A DNA stretch of 40,726 nucleotides from an uncultured Rickettsiales bacterium (GCA_905478245.1 CAJQHT010000008.1:1-40726); one strand, 5' to 3'. Counted from the first letter of the stretch, positions 9,715 through 18,329 are shown. Numbers and translations are program-made. Notes: generated from the letters alone by a model not told the origin.

Positions 9715-10417
9715 AGCTGCTTTAATTACAGGTTGCAGCAAGCGAATAGGCAGAAAAATAGCTTTAAAACTTGCTAATAGTGGTTTTGATATAGCAATTC
9801 ACTACAATAATAGTAAAAAAGAAGCACAATTGCTAAAAGAGCAAATTTTACAATTAAATGTTGCTTGTGAAATATTTCATGCTGATCTTAGCTTAAATTA
9901 CTACGAACAATTAATAAAAGAAGTTGCAGCAAAATTCCTAAACTTAGCAGTTTTAGTAAATAATGCTTCTATTTTTGAAGAGACAAGATTTTTAGAAACC
10001 TCTGTCAATCAATTTGAAGATCATTTTGATATTAATCTAAAAGCACCATTCTTTTTATCTCAATATTTTGCTAAAATACAGAAGCATGGCGTAATTATTA
10101 ACATGCTTGATAGTAGAGTGGCAAAATCCTCTAAGCAATATTTTTCTTATTTACTTGGCAAAAAAACCTTAGCTGATTTCACTAAAATGGCTGCAATTGA
10201 ACTTGGTCCAGATATTCGAGTAAATGGCGTTGCTCCTGGTAAAACAGAATTTTCTTTAGGTTTAGAAAATAAAGATTATTACAATCAATTATCCGCTTCA
10301 CTACCCTTAAAACAAATTGCCGATTCTGATCAGGTAGCCCATGCAGTTCAAACTTTAATAGAAAATGAATCTTTAACAGGGCAGATTCTTTTTATTGATG
10401 GGGGTGAGAATTTATGA
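9689..10417 (+). CDS. folM: SDR-family reductase, FolM/pteridine-reductase-like
   Basis: This short-chain dehydrogenase (242 residues) has the NADP-binding TGCSKRIGRKIA at about 14-25, whose TGxxxRIG pattern is the form seen in pteridine reductases and FolM rather than the usual TGxxxGIG. It also has NNAS, the active-site YLLGK (YxxxK), and the IRVNGVAPG strand. FolM-type enzymes reduce dihydromonapterin or dihydrofolate. Direct overlap with folB (ATGA) supports a folate or pterin role. The start overlaps lolD by 26 bases. The symbol is given for the family; the exact substrate is inferred. Confidence 0.75.
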   Translation: MVASKTQNKAALITGCSKRIGRKIALKLANSGFDIAIHYNNSKKEAQLLKEQILQLNVACEIFHADLSLNYYEQLIKEVAAKFLNLAVLVNNASIFEETRFLETSVNQFEDHFDINLKAPFFLSQYFAKIQKHGVIINMLDSRVAKSSKQYFSYLLGKKTLADFTKMAAIELGPDIRVNGVAPGKTEFSLGLENKDYYNQLSASLPLKQIADSDQVAHAVQTLIENESLTGQILFIDGGENL

Positions 10418-10806
10418 AGAATTCAATAAGAAAATCAATAAATCAAAAATATTCTGTTATTAATATTTCTGATCTTGAAGTTGTAACTATAATTGGAATG
10501 CTGGAAGAGGAAAAAATTACTCCACAAAGATTAATCGTCAATTTTCAGGTTAAATTTGACTCTTCTCCTGCTGCAGAAACTGACAATATTAAAGATACAA
10601 TTGATTATTTTGAATTAACTAAAATAGTAAAAGATTTTATTGAGAATTCACGATTTGAATTATTAGAAAAATTAGCTGATCAAGCATTAAAAATTATCAA
10701 TCAATTTAGCGATAAAATTATAGATTCTACTATAGAAATCAAAAAGCCAGAAGCGCTTAGAGAATTTGGTGCTATGGTTAGTTTTAAAACATCTTCTAAG
10801 AAATAG
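10414..10806 (+). CDS. folB: Dihydroneopterin aldolase
   Basis: FolB converts 7,8-dihydroneopterin to 6-hydroxymethyl-dihydropterin in folate synthesis. The 130 residues show ISDLEVVTIIGMLEEEKITPQRLIVNF (substrate glutamate and glutamine region), DTIDYFELTKIVKDFIE, LLEKLADQALKII and the IKKPEAL strand. A stretch of about 18 extra residues precedes the conserved domain. It is coupled to the folM-like gene by an ATGA overlap. It is last gene of the + strand group; a hairpin follows before the convergent Sel1 gene. Confidence 0.9.
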   Translation: MKNSIRKSINQKYSVINISDLEVVTIIGMLEEEKITPQRLIVNFQVKFDSSPAAETDNIKDTIDYFELTKIVKDFIENSRFELLEKLADQALKIINQFSDKIIDSTIEIKKPEALREFGAMVSFKTSSKK

Positions 10807-10821
10807 AATCTTGCAGATTTA

Positions 10822-10868
10822 TATCATTTTTTGATTTATAGAGGTCTTTATTTTGCCTCAAAATGATA
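10822..10868. terminator. Inverted repeat between convergent genes
   Basis: TATCATTTT (10822-10830) pairs with AAAATGATA (10860-10868), and GAGG (10841-10844) pairs with CCTC (10856-10859), with a 10-base bulge on the left side. It fills the gap between folB and the oppositely oriented Sel1 gene, where a bidirectional terminator would be expected. Confidence 0.4.
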
Positions 10869-10884
10869 CAGTCTTGAGCTATTA

Positions 10885-13800
10885 TTACCTAGTTGGACCT
10901 TTATCAGGATTGAAAGCGGGTGCGCTGGCACTTAATAAAGTTGTTGATTTTTTTGGAGCTGTTGAAGGACTGACTGCAGCAGTTTCTGCCCCTTTTTGTT
11001 CCTCAGTTTGTTTATTGCGTTGCTCTATTATTTGCTTCGCATATTCTTTTAATTTTTGAGGCAACTCTGAATCATTTAGTTTTTGGTCACTTTCTTTTAA
11101 GCCTGGCAATGATGCAATTGACCCCTTTATTTTTTCCATATCTAAATTTGCCGTGGTAGTTTCTGTTTTAGATTCAGCTCCGCCTCTAATGCTATTTTGA
11201 GTAACAATATTTTGTAGAGCTTCAGCTAAAGTGAGTTTTAGATCGAATTCGTCAGTTGCTCCATCTTTTAATTGCCTATTAGAGTCTGTATAGTTTTCAG
11301 CTACATCTGCAGTAATATCGTTATCATTGCCACCTTGGCTTCTGATGGCTATTGATACTATATCTTGCAGTATTATGTCTATTCTGGATTGCTCAGAAAG
11401 GTTTGCGATATCTTGTTGCCCTGTTGCTACTGGATGAAGTTCTTCTGTAGTCTTCTCATCGCCCATGAATGCTCGTTTTTCTTCTTCCTTATCTAATTCT
11501 TCAGCTTGTCTTATTTTTTTCGATATAATAGTAAGCGGATTTTTACCTAGTTCAAGATCTTCGTAGGAAATGGTCATAAAATGTACTTTTTCCCCGCTTC
11601 GTCTTCTTTCCTTTGCTATTGCTCTACCTAACTCATTTCTTGCTTGTGTTTTTGGAGTAGGATTTCCTTGATTGTCAAAATGATGTGGTCCATCAAATTC
11701 AATACAAATTATTTTCTTCTTTATTACTAACGCCAAATCTGTTGATATTATAGGTCTACCTTGCTCATCTGCAAGAATAGGAATTGGAGAATTTCCTTCT
11801 TCTCTTATTAGGTTCCATGAGCTTTTTATATGTTCTGTTGATCTTTCTAATTGACTTCTTAGACTTGTTATAAACTTATTTTGTGACACAGAAGGGCTAA
11901 CGCTGCCATGCTGAAATCTTGTTAATATGTTATTTTGAAGTTCTTTATCTATAAAGTCAGGATTCTTATTAACAAACTCACTATATAAAATAGCCCTTGC
12001 TAGGCTATCTAATTGATGTTTTTGGCTATCACTGATTGTACTAGCAGTAGTTTTTTCAATTGTTGTTACAAAAGGTTTTAACCTAGCATTAATTTTTTCT
12101 TTTAATCCTGATAATTCAGAATCTATTGCTGTCTGCTTCTTTTCTTCAGGTTTAGGACTTAGAATGAATCCCATTTCTGATAATGCTCTGATATTAGTAA
12201 CTAATTGCCAATCAATACATTCTTGAATATTATCTTTGAGTGATTTTATAAGTTTTTCTCTATTTAAGCCTTCTAATTCTGTGATTTTATAGCCTAATTT
12301 ATGTAAAATTGGTAATATTTCAAGTTTTTTTTCTGGAATAAGTCTATTTAATTCATATGAATTAATTTTTTCAATAAAATTAGCTAGTGAGAAGTATTGA
12401 TTTTCTGTACCAAGCACATCATTTTTAAACAAGACTTTAGCCTTTGTGATGGTGTCTAAAATTTCAATATATAGTTTTAAGGAAATTTCTCCTATTATGC
12501 TAGTTTTTAATGCATTAATTTCTTTAGAATCTGATGATTGTTGTATGTCCTCTACTAATGCCTTTTGTTCATTGGTAAGAGATTGCGTTGAGAGTCTTGC
12601 TCCTGGTTCAAATATAATTGCTATTTCTTGTGTTTTGTCTTGTTTCGACTCTGATAATTTAGAAGAAGGTCCTGATGGAGTTGATCTTGATGGGGTTCGA
12701 TTTGGTGAAGTTTTAGCTTTTAATTTTGTTGTGCTTTTTTGATCTGATTTGTCGTCTTGTTGCAATTCTGGTATTGCTGTTTCCATCTTTTGTATTTCTT
12801 GCAATAAATAATCAAATTTCTTTTTTGATTGTCTTGATCTTGTAATATTTTCCATTTGATTAATTATTTCTATAGAAATCTTTTTAAGATTTTGAATAAT
12901 ATCACTCCCTATTAATGCGTCTTTTGCCTTGTTTTTGTTTGTTGTAATTGTACCTCTCTCATTGGCTTTCGATACTTCTTTTATCGTTTCTTCAAATAAG
13001 TTGAGTGATGTTATAATGCCACCTTGAATATCAATATGAGTAGTATTGCCTTTTTTTAAATAATCTAAAAGATTTTGCAGATCTTCCTTTGTTGGTGCTG
13101 GCTTTGTTGCAGAATTGGAAATAAAACTTTCTATTTTTTCTAATAATTCTGCTGCTTCTTTATTTCTTGCGTCTTGATTCTTTTTTATGTTTTTTTGTAC
13201 TTCCGCTGCTTTTTCTTTTTCTGCTTTTGCTCTTGCTTTTTTTGCTTCTCTTTCTGCTTCTGCTGCTTCTCCTCTTGCTTTTTTTGCCGCTCTTTCTGCT
13301 GCTTTTGCTGCTTGTCTTGCCGCTTCTTGCGCTGTTAGATCTGCTGCTTTTAGATTTCTATCTGGCAATCGTTTTTGGGCTGTTTGAATTGTTGCTTTCT
13401 TTTTTTGCTCTTTTTGTCTTAAATTTTCTATTTTTTGTCTTCTGGCATTTCCTATTTTAGCTTTTTTGTCCTCCGCTTGACGCTTATTAATCAAATATGC
13501 GCCACCTAATAAAGTTGCAGCAGCTCCAAAGATATAAGGTGTATTAGAATTAGATGGACTTTCCTGTTCCTGACGGGATGAATTCTCTAATGTTTTAAGA
13601 TTTTCTTGTGCATAAGTATGTCCTTGCTTGGCTGCTAATTCATAAAGCCTTACTGCTTTACTCAAGTCTTTTGCTACTCCTTGTCCATTTGCATAGAGAG
13701 CACCAAGATTAGCTGGTGCATTAGCAATTCCTTGCTCAGCTGCTAATTTATAAAGCCTTGCTGCTTCACTCAAGTCTTGTACTACTCCTTCTCCATTATA

Positions 13801-14109
13801 ATAGCAAGCGCCAAGATTATATTGTGCATTAGCATGTCCTTGATTAGCTGCTAATGTCCAAAACTTTACTGCTTTACTCAAGTCTTTTACCACTCCTTGT
13901 CCAGTACCATAGAAAATACCAAGACTGTTTTGTGCACCAGCATCTCCTTGCTTGGCTGCTAATGTATAAAACTCTACTGCTTTACTTAAGTCTTTTGCTA
14001 CTCCTTCTCCATTATAATAGCAAGCGCCAAGATTATATTGTGCATTAGCATGTCCTTGATTAGCTGCTAATGTCCAAAACTTTACTGCTTTACTCAAGTC
14101 TTTTACCAC
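10885..14109 (-). CDS. Sel1-repeat / coiled-coil / RAP-like giant protein (main reading frame)
   Basis: This 1074-residue frame begins at a GTG that lies inside a Sel1 repeat, so it is not the true start; the N-terminus is the separate frame ending at 14297. Sel1 repeats (36 residues each, AAxQGxAxAQxxLGxxYxxGxGVxKDLSKA) fill about the first 175 residues. A membrane-like segment follows (YIFGAAATLLGGAYLI, near 195-212), then a long lysine/alanine/glutamate coiled coil (about 215-310). An S/T/P-rich linker is near 460-490. At about 765-860 there is a RAP-like domain: IICIEFDGPHHFDNQG, then TQARNELGRAI, then HFMTISYEDLE. RAP domains are predicted RNA-binding or nuclease-fold domains known from apicomplexans and some bacteria. 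Function unknown; Sel1 repeats suggest protein contacts, possibly with a host. Confidence 0.8.
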   Translation of the reverse strand: MVKDLSKAVKFWTLAANQGHANAQYNLGACYYNGEGVAKDLSKAVEFYTLAAKQGDAGAQNSLGIFYGTGQGVVKDLSKAVKFWTLAANQGHANAQYNLGACYYNGEGVVQDLSEAARLYKLAAEQGIANAPANLGALYANGQGVAKDLSKAVRLYELAAKQGHTYAQENLKTLENSSRQEQESPSNSNTPYIFGAAATLLGGAYLINKRQAEDKKAKIGNARRQKIENLRQKEQKKKATIQTAQKRLPDRNLKAADLTAQEAARQAAKAAERAAKKARGEAAEAEREAKKARAKAEKEKAAEVQKNIKKNQDARNKEAAELLEKIESFISNSATKPAPTKEDLQNLLDYLKKGNTTHIDIQGGIITSLNLFEETIKEVSKANERGTITTNKNKAKDALIGSDIIQNLKKISIEIINQMENITRSRQSKKKFDYLLQEIQKMETAIPELQQDDKSDQKSTTKLKAKTSPNRTPSRSTPSGPSSKLSESKQDKTQEIAIIFEPGARLSTQSLTNEQKALVEDIQQSSDSKEINALKTSIIGEISLKLYIEILDTITKAKVLFKNDVLGTENQYFSLANFIEKINSYELNRLIPEKKLEILPILHKLGYKITELEGLNREKLIKSLKDNIQECIDWQLVTNIRALSEMGFILSPKPEEKKQTAIDSELSGLKEKINARLKPFVTTIEKTTASTISDSQKHQLDSLARAILYSEFVNKNPDFIDKELQNNILTRFQHGSVSPSVSQNKFITSLRSQLERSTEHIKSSWNLIREEGNSPIPILADEQGRPIISTDLALVIKKKIICIEFDGPHHFDNQGNPTPKTQARNELGRAIAKERRRSGEKVHFMTISYEDLELGKNPLTIISKKIRQAEELDKEEEKRAFMGDEKTTEELHPVATGQQDIANLSEQSRIDIILQDIVSIAIRSQGGNDNDITADVAENYTDSNRQLKDGATDEFDLKLTLAEALQNIVTQNSIRGGAESKTETTTANLDMEKIKGSIASLPGLKESDQKLNDSELPQKLKEYAKQIIEQRNKQTEEQKGAETAAVSPSTAPKKSTTLLSASAPAFNPDKGPTR

Positions 14110-14119
14110 TCCTTGTCCA
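13782..14119. repeat. Near-identical 108-bp intragenic Sel1 repeats
   Basis: The 122 bases at 13782-13903 appear identical to 13998-14119, exactly 216 bases (two Sel1 units) apart. The other units in 13600-14290 are close relatives. Such similarity favours copy-number change by recombination or slippage. Confidence 0.85.
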
Positions 14120-14296
14120 TTTGCATAGAGAGCACCAAGATTAGCTTGTGCATTAGCATGTCCTTGCTCAGCTGCTAATGTATAAACTCTACTGCTTTAC
14201 TCAAGTCTTTTACTACTCTTTGTCCATTTCCATAGAGACCACCAAGATTATTTTGTGCATCAGCATTTCCTAGATTAGCTGCTAATATAAACATTT

Positions 14297-14620
14297 TTAC
14301 CGCTTCCTCATAATTTTTTTATTGTAGAATCTGGCACCGCGGTTGTATCTGTCAATCGCACTAACCGTAATTGTCGTGCTTTTTGTTGTTGCTTGGGTTT
14401 TGTCACTGCTTTTAGTTGGAAGAGCGGATGGTTCAGTAGTTAGATCTGGAAATGAATATTCAGTAAGATGTGACCTAGCAAATTCAGGATCGGTTACAGT
14501 AATATCTGAGGCTGAGGGGTTGGCAAATGTTGCCGAATAGCCAGTTGTAAATTTTTTATCTTGTGTTGCCGCTCTAGATTGTATAAGTAAAGCACCAAAT
14601 ATAAGTTTTAATGACCACAT
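14297..14620 (-). pseudogene. N-terminal fragment of the Sel1/RAP-like gene, separated by frameshifts
   Basis: The frame starts MWSLKLIFGALLIQSRAAT, a plausible signal peptide, followed by an S/T-rich stretch, and runs out of frame after FYNKK. The minus-strand run of seven A at 14314-14320 explains this: one more A gives a direct continuation into YEEAVKMFILAANLGNADAQ, the first Sel1 repeat. That frame in turn fails near 14184-14186, where three A (plus strand) stand in place of the four in the otherwise matching copy at 13968-13971. Adding one base at both sites joins this fragment to the main frame at 14109 and gives one protein of about 1245 residues with seven Sel1 repeats. Either the gene is recently broken, it varies by slippage, or the assembly has two homopolymer errors. 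Confidence 0.75.
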
Positions 14621-14626
14621 TTTAAA

Positions 14627-14671
14627 ATAAGTTAAGTTATAAGTTAAGTTATAAGTTAAGTTATAAGTTAA
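14627..14671. repeat. 12-bp tandem repeat in the 5' leader of the Sel1 gene
   Basis: ATAAGTTAAGTT occurs three times in tandem (14627-14638, 14639-14650, 14651-14662) plus a 9-base partial unit (14663-14671). It begins 7 bases upstream of the minus-strand ATG (14620) and reaches the -10 box. It therefore covers the predicted transcription start, leader and ribosome-binding region. Confidence 0.9.
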
Positions 14672-14699
14672 TTATATCATATATATCAATGATTGTCAA
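14671..14699 (-). promoter_or_regulatory. Perfect consensus sigma70 promoter for the Sel1/RAP-like gene
   Basis: On the minus strand TTGACA (14699-14694) and TATAAT (14676-14671) are separated by exactly 17 bases, with a TGa extended -10. Predicted start is near 14664, inside the 12-bp tandem repeat, about 45 bases before the ATG at 14620. Confidence 0.8.
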
Positions 14700-14727
14700 C
14701 CTATAGTCTTTATTATATTTAAATATT

Positions 14728-15912
14728 CTAAAACTTATCAAAAAATATCTTCATTCTATCAATGGCCTCTATTGTTCTTTTATCGTCATGAATTAAAGAG
14801 AATCTAACAAAGCCATCTCCTTTGCTGCCAAAGCTGCTACCTGGAGATAGAGCAACGCCCGTTTCTTTAATTAATTGATCGCAAAAATCAAAAGAGTTAA
14901 TATCTTTAAATTTTTCTGGAATTTTTGCCCAAATAAACATGGTTGCCTTAGGTAAACTAACTTCCCAGCCCAGCTTATTTTTTAATTCCTTTTGCAAAAA
15001 TACAGCTCTATTATAGTAAGTTTCTCGAGTTTGCTCAAGATATTTATCGGTTTTTTCACTCATTGCCGATATTGCTGCTAATTGCAATGGCATAAATGAG
15101 CCATAATCCAAATATGATTTTATTTTTCTAAGGGCCTCGATTAATTTTTTATTACCAGCGGCAAATCCAACTCTACAGCCAGCCATTGAGTAGCTTTTAC
15201 TAGCAGAGCTAAATTCTATGGCAATATCTTTGGCATTTTCTACTTCTAATATCGAGTGAGGTCTATTTTCTTCACCAAAGTAAATTTCACAATAAGCTAA
15301 ATCAGAAATTATATAAATTTTATGTCTTAAGCAAAATTCCACTAATTCTTCGTAAAATTTTAAGCTAACTGTCTGAGTCGTTGGGTTGCAGGGGAAGTTA
15401 ACAATAACTGCCGCCGGTTTTGACTCTGAATTTTCAACATGATTCTTAAAATTCTTTAAAAATTTTGCTGGTGATGGGCTGTCAATGCTAATTGCTCTGC
15501 TTTTGGCTATTATAAAAGCAAAAGTATGTATTGGATAGCTTGGATTTGGTACAATGATATAATTTTCATGATTTGAAATTGCTGTAGCAAGGCTAGTTAA
15601 GCCTTCTTTAGCGCCAATTGTAACTAATGATTCGCTATTGTGATCAAGCGATACATGAAATCTATGTCGGTAATAATCCGATATGGCTTTTTTTAGTCTT
15701 TCCATACCTCCACTTACTGAATATCCATAAAGTTCTGGATCTTTTGTCAGCTCAACTAATTCATCAATTACATGTTGTGGAGGAGGTAGATCTGGATTGC
15801 CCATACCATAATCTATAACATCAATACCTCTATTTCTGGCATCAGTTTTTAATTGATCAATTTTAGCAAATATATAAGGTGGTAATATTTTGGTTAAGTG
15901 AAAATCATCCAT
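14728..15912 (-). CDS. AlaC/DapL-like class I aminotransferase
   Basis: A pyridoxal-phosphate aminotransferase of 394 residues. The start ([21 protein letters not shown], then [13 protein letters not shown]), [29 protein letters not shown] and the lysine motif [17 protein letters not shown] follow E. coli AlaC (glutamate-pyruvate aminotransferase) closely. LL-diaminopimelate aminotransferases share this pattern, so the substrate could be alanine/pyruvate or a diaminopimelate intermediate. It overlaps the aspS stop by 8 bases and is last in virB3-aspS-alaC. A second, distinct aminotransferase (aatA) lies at 18330. Confidence 0.85.
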   Translation of the reverse strand: MDDFHLTKILPPYIFAKIDQLKTDARNRGIDVIDYGMGNPDLPPPQHVIDELVELTKDPELYGYSVSGGMERLKKAISDYYRHRFHVSLDHNSESLVTIGAKEGLTSLATAISNHENYIIVPNPSYPIHTFAFIIAKSRAISIDSPSPAKFLKNFKNHVENSESKPAAVIVNFPCNPTTQTVSLKFYEELVEFCLRHKIYIISDLAYCEIYFGEENRPHSILEVENAKDIAIEFSSASKSYSMAGCRVGFAAGNKKLIEALRKIKSYLDYGSFMPLQLAAISAMSEKTDKYLEQTRETYYNRAVFLQKELKNKLGWEVSLPKATMFIWAKIPEKFKDINSFDFCDQLIKETGVALSPGSSFGSKGDGFVRFSLIHDDKRTIEAIDRMKIFFDKF

Positions 15913-17743
15913 TGTTTTTTATATTATTTTCAACATTTACTTCTAATATCTCCTTCGCTTTATGGCTAAGGTCAATGTTTAATTCTTTTAATTGCTTAGG
16001 ATTAACATGGGCTGGTGCATCCATCATTAAATCCTGAGCCTTGCCATTCATTGGAAATGGAATAACTTCACGAATATTTGGTTCATTGGCAAGAAGCATA
16101 ATAATTCTGTCAATACCAGGTGCAATGCCTCCATGAGGTGGTGCGCCAAATTTAAAGGCATTTAGCATTGCTCCAAATTCTTTTTCAACAATTTCCTTGC
16201 CATATCCAGCAATTTCAAAAGCCTTATACATAATTTCCGGCTTATGATTTCTGATGGCTCCAGATGATAATTCTACGCCATTACAAACTATGTCATATTG
16301 ATAGGCTTTAATGGTGAGCGGATCTTGATTTTCCAGAGCCTCAGCGCCGCCTTGTGGCATTGAGAATGGATTGTGAGAGAAGTCGATTTTATTAGTTTCT
16401 TCATTAATTTCATACATAGGAAAATCAACAATCCAGCAGAATTTATAAATATCTTGATCTATTAAATTTAATTCATTTCCTAATTTGTCACGAACTAATC
16501 CTGCTATTTTTGCAGCTTCTTTTTTAGGTCCGCAAGAGAAGAAAACTGCATCACCATTTTCTAAATTAGCTGTATTTTTTAGATTATCCAAGCGATCTTG
16601 ATCTAGTAATTTAGCAATTGGACCTTTTGCTACGCCATTTTCATCAAAAATAACATAAGCCAAGCCTTTGGCGCCATTTTCTTGGGCAAATCCTATGGTT
16701 TTGTCAAAGAAAGATCGAGCTTTTTCAGAGCATTTAGGAGCAGGAATTGCCCTAATTAAAGCTCCTTTTTTGATAGCACCAGCAAAAATACCAAATCCAG
16801 AATCTTTAAATATTTCAGTAGCGTCAGAAATTATGATAGGATTTCTTAAGTCAGGTTTGTCAGAGCCATATTTTAGCATTGCTTCATCATAGGGGATTTT
16901 CTCAAAATTACCCTTTACTACTGTTTTAGTGCCAAATTTCTCAAAAATATTTTTTAATATTGGCTCGGCTGCTGCAAAAATATCTTCCTGAGTAGCAAAG
17001 GCCATTTCCATATCTAATTGATAAAATTCTGGCGCTCTATCTGCTCTAAGATCTTCATCCCTAAAGCATGGTGCAATTTGAAAATATTTATCAAAACCAG
17101 ATACCATCAATAATTGCTTAAATTGCTGAGGTGCTTGAGGTAAAGCATAGAATTTACCAGCATGTAATCGACTGGGAACTAGATAATCTCTTGCTCCTTC
17201 GGGAGATGATGCTGTTAAAATAGGTGTTTGTATCTCCATAAAATCCATTTTTTCCATTTCACTACGGATAAATGACATAACTTTGCTTCTTAGAATAATA
17301 TTTTGATGCACATTTTGCCTTCTTAAATCTAGAAAGCGATATTTTAGCCTTAAATCTTCAGGATATTTTTCGTCATGATTATTGATTTGAAATGGAATTT
17401 GATTTGCCGCAGATTCTATATCTAATTTTGATATTTTAATTTCAATTTCTCCAGTGGGTATATTTTTATTTATAGCTTCTTTGTTTCTTGGTGATATTAT
17501 TCCTTCAATTGTTATTACCGATTCTAATTTTATTGAAGATATTTTATCTAAATCTAAGTTGTCATTTTGTTCGTCAGTTTGTTCATCAATGACGATTTGT
17601 GTAATACCAAAATGATCTCTTAAATCGATAAAAATAAGACCTCCATGATCTCTTTTGGAATGAACCCAGCCAGAAAGCTTGGTTTGTTCATTGATATTTT
17701 GTATATTTAATTCTCCACAATTGTGAGTTCTATAAGTATGCAT
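15905..17743 (-). CDS. aspS: Aspartyl-tRNA synthetase
   Basis: A class II synthetase of 612 residues in the bacterial long form. It has the N-terminal OB fold ([19 protein letters not shown], about 25-43), motif 2 [23 protein letters not shown], the inserted GAD domain in the middle, and motif 3 in [14 protein letters not shown]. His33 in RDHGG resembles the histidine reported to favour tRNA-Asn recognition in the Pseudomonas aeruginosa enzyme, so this may be a non-discriminating AspRS that relies on GatCAB for Asn-tRNA; this is inference. It lies 23 bases downstream of virB3 and overlaps the aminotransferase gene. Confidence 0.97.
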   Translation of the reverse strand: MHTYRTHNCGELNIQNINEQTKLSGWVHSKRDHGGLIFIDLRDHFGITQIVIDEQTDEQNDNLDLDKISSIKLESVITIEGIISPRNKEAINKNIPTGEIEIKISKLDIESAANQIPFQINNHDEKYPEDLRLKYRFLDLRRQNVHQNIILRSKVMSFIRSEMEKMDFMEIQTPILTASSPEGARDYLVPSRLHAGKFYALPQAPQQFKQLLMVSGFDKYFQIAPCFRDEDLRADRAPEFYQLDMEMAFATQEDIFAAAEPILKNIFEKFGTKTVVKGNFEKIPYDEAMLKYGSDKPDLRNPIIISDATEIFKDSGFGIFAGAIKKGALIRAIPAPKCSEKARSFFDKTIGFAQENGAKGLAYVIFDENGVAKGPIAKLLDQDRLDNLKNTANLENGDAVFFSCGPKKEAAKIAGLVRDKLGNELNLIDQDIYKFCWIVDFPMYEINEETNKIDFSHNPFSMPQGGAEALENQDPLTIKAYQYDIVCNGVELSSGAIRNHKPEIMYKAFEIAGYGKEIVEKEFGAMLNAFKFGAPPHGGIAPGIDRIIMLLANEPNIREVIPFPMNGKAQDLMMDAPAHVNPKQLKELNIDLSHKAKEILEVNVENNIKNNG

Positions 17744-17766
17744 TAATTTTAAATTGCCGATTATTA

Positions 17767-18066
17767 TTAGTAGGAGTCGTAAGAGTTGGTGCCAGAGTAA
17801 TACATTCTATTACCGCAGATGTTAAAATTTGAATATTTCATTAAAAATAGCTCAAGTGCCCGTGGTTCCTTAAGGCATAATAGATAACAAGCTCCGTGAA
17901 CTACCGGCATTACAACTAATAAATAAATAAAATTTTCCGTGATAATAAATATTAAAAGTGTAATTATTCCGTTAACGGCAGCAAAATTATAGGTAACACC
18001 AAGTAACATTGGGGGTCTAGTTAATCCTAAAAATAAAGAGTCGGTACCAATTGATCCTCCGGCCAT
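17767..18066 (-). CDS. virB3: Type IV secretion system protein VirB3
   Basis: VirB3 is a small inner-membrane component of the VirB/D4 secretion channel and works with the ATPase VirB4. The 99 residues match rickettsial VirB3 in outline: [26 protein letters not shown], two hydrophobic segments (about 20-41 and 45-62), [12 protein letters not shown], and an NSYDSY end. In Rickettsiales virB3 is normally followed by virB4 and several virB6 genes. Here the next gene is aspS, 23 bases on, and no other vir gene is in the window. A promoter lies just upstream on the shared intergenic region. Confidence 0.88.
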   Translation of the reverse strand: MAGGSIGTDSLFLGLTRPPMLLGVTYNFAAVNGIITLLIFIITENFIYLLVVMPVVHGACYLLCLKEPRALELFLMKYSNFNICGNRMYYSGTNSYDSY

Positions 18067-18088
18067 ACCTAAAATGTTATTTAAAAAG

Positions 18089-18117
18089 TTAATATTTAGT
18101 CAAAAAAATATTGACAA
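18089..18117 (-). promoter_or_regulatory. Promoter for virB3-aspS-alaC
   Basis: Minus strand TTGTCA (18117-18112) and TATTAA (18094-18089) with a 17-base spacer (5/6 and 4/6). Predicted start is about 15 bases before the virB3 ATG. Its -35 overlaps that of the divergent aatA promoter. Confidence 0.5.
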
Positions 18118-18139
18118 AATCTACTCATCATTATATAAA
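18111..18139 (+). promoter_or_regulatory. Promoter for the aatA-coaX-rnj-dxr-rseP-gapR operon
   Basis: TTGACA (18111-18116), a 17-base spacer and TATAAA (18134-18139): 6/6 and 5/6. It would give a leader of about 185 bases containing repeat copy B and an inverted repeat. It shares the bases of its -35 with the virB3 promoter on the other strand. Confidence 0.65.
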
Positions 18140-18159
18140 CTCTTATTAAGAAAGTCAAT

Positions 18160-18223
18160 ATAATACCAAAATCCATCTTTAAAATGGGTTAAAATAATGA
18201 GTAATATAAAAAATATTTTGCTA
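18160..18223. repeat. Half copy of the dispersed palindromic repeat (copy B)
   Basis: Starts ATAATACCAAAATCCATC and continues with TTTAAAATGGGTTAAAATAAT, matching one arm of the full copies (reverse complement of the right arm at 27437-27615). It lies in the leader of the aatA operon. Confidence 0.75.
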
Positions 18224-18227
18224 TATT

Positions 18228-18285
18228 CTTGTTCATTAAAGATAAAGACTTTGGTGCAAATGGAGCCTGATCTTTAATGTTCAAG
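18228..18285 (+). promoter_or_regulatory. Inverted repeat in the aatA leader
   Basis: CATTAAAGAT (18234-18243) pairs with ATCTTTAATG (18270-18279), and CTTG (18228-18231) with CAAG (18282-18285) across a 2-base mismatch. The 26-base loop is unusually rich in G for this region. It is 45 bases before aatA. It matches no riboswitch class I can recall; leader control is only a possibility. Confidence 0.4.
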
Positions 18286-18329
18286 GGTAATCTATATTGT
18301 AAAAATTATTAATTATAACTATATTTAAA

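Noticed and set aside
13167-13460. A + strand frame of 97 residues made almost wholly of leucine and phenylalanine
   Set aside because: It is the antisense reading of the lysine/alanine/glutamate-rich coiled coil of the Sel1/RAP-like gene, not a membrane protein gene.
18228-18285. Possible SAM-II or other known riboswitch in the aatA leader
   Set aside because: The hairpin does not show the conserved pseudoknot sequences of SAM-II or any other class I can recall.
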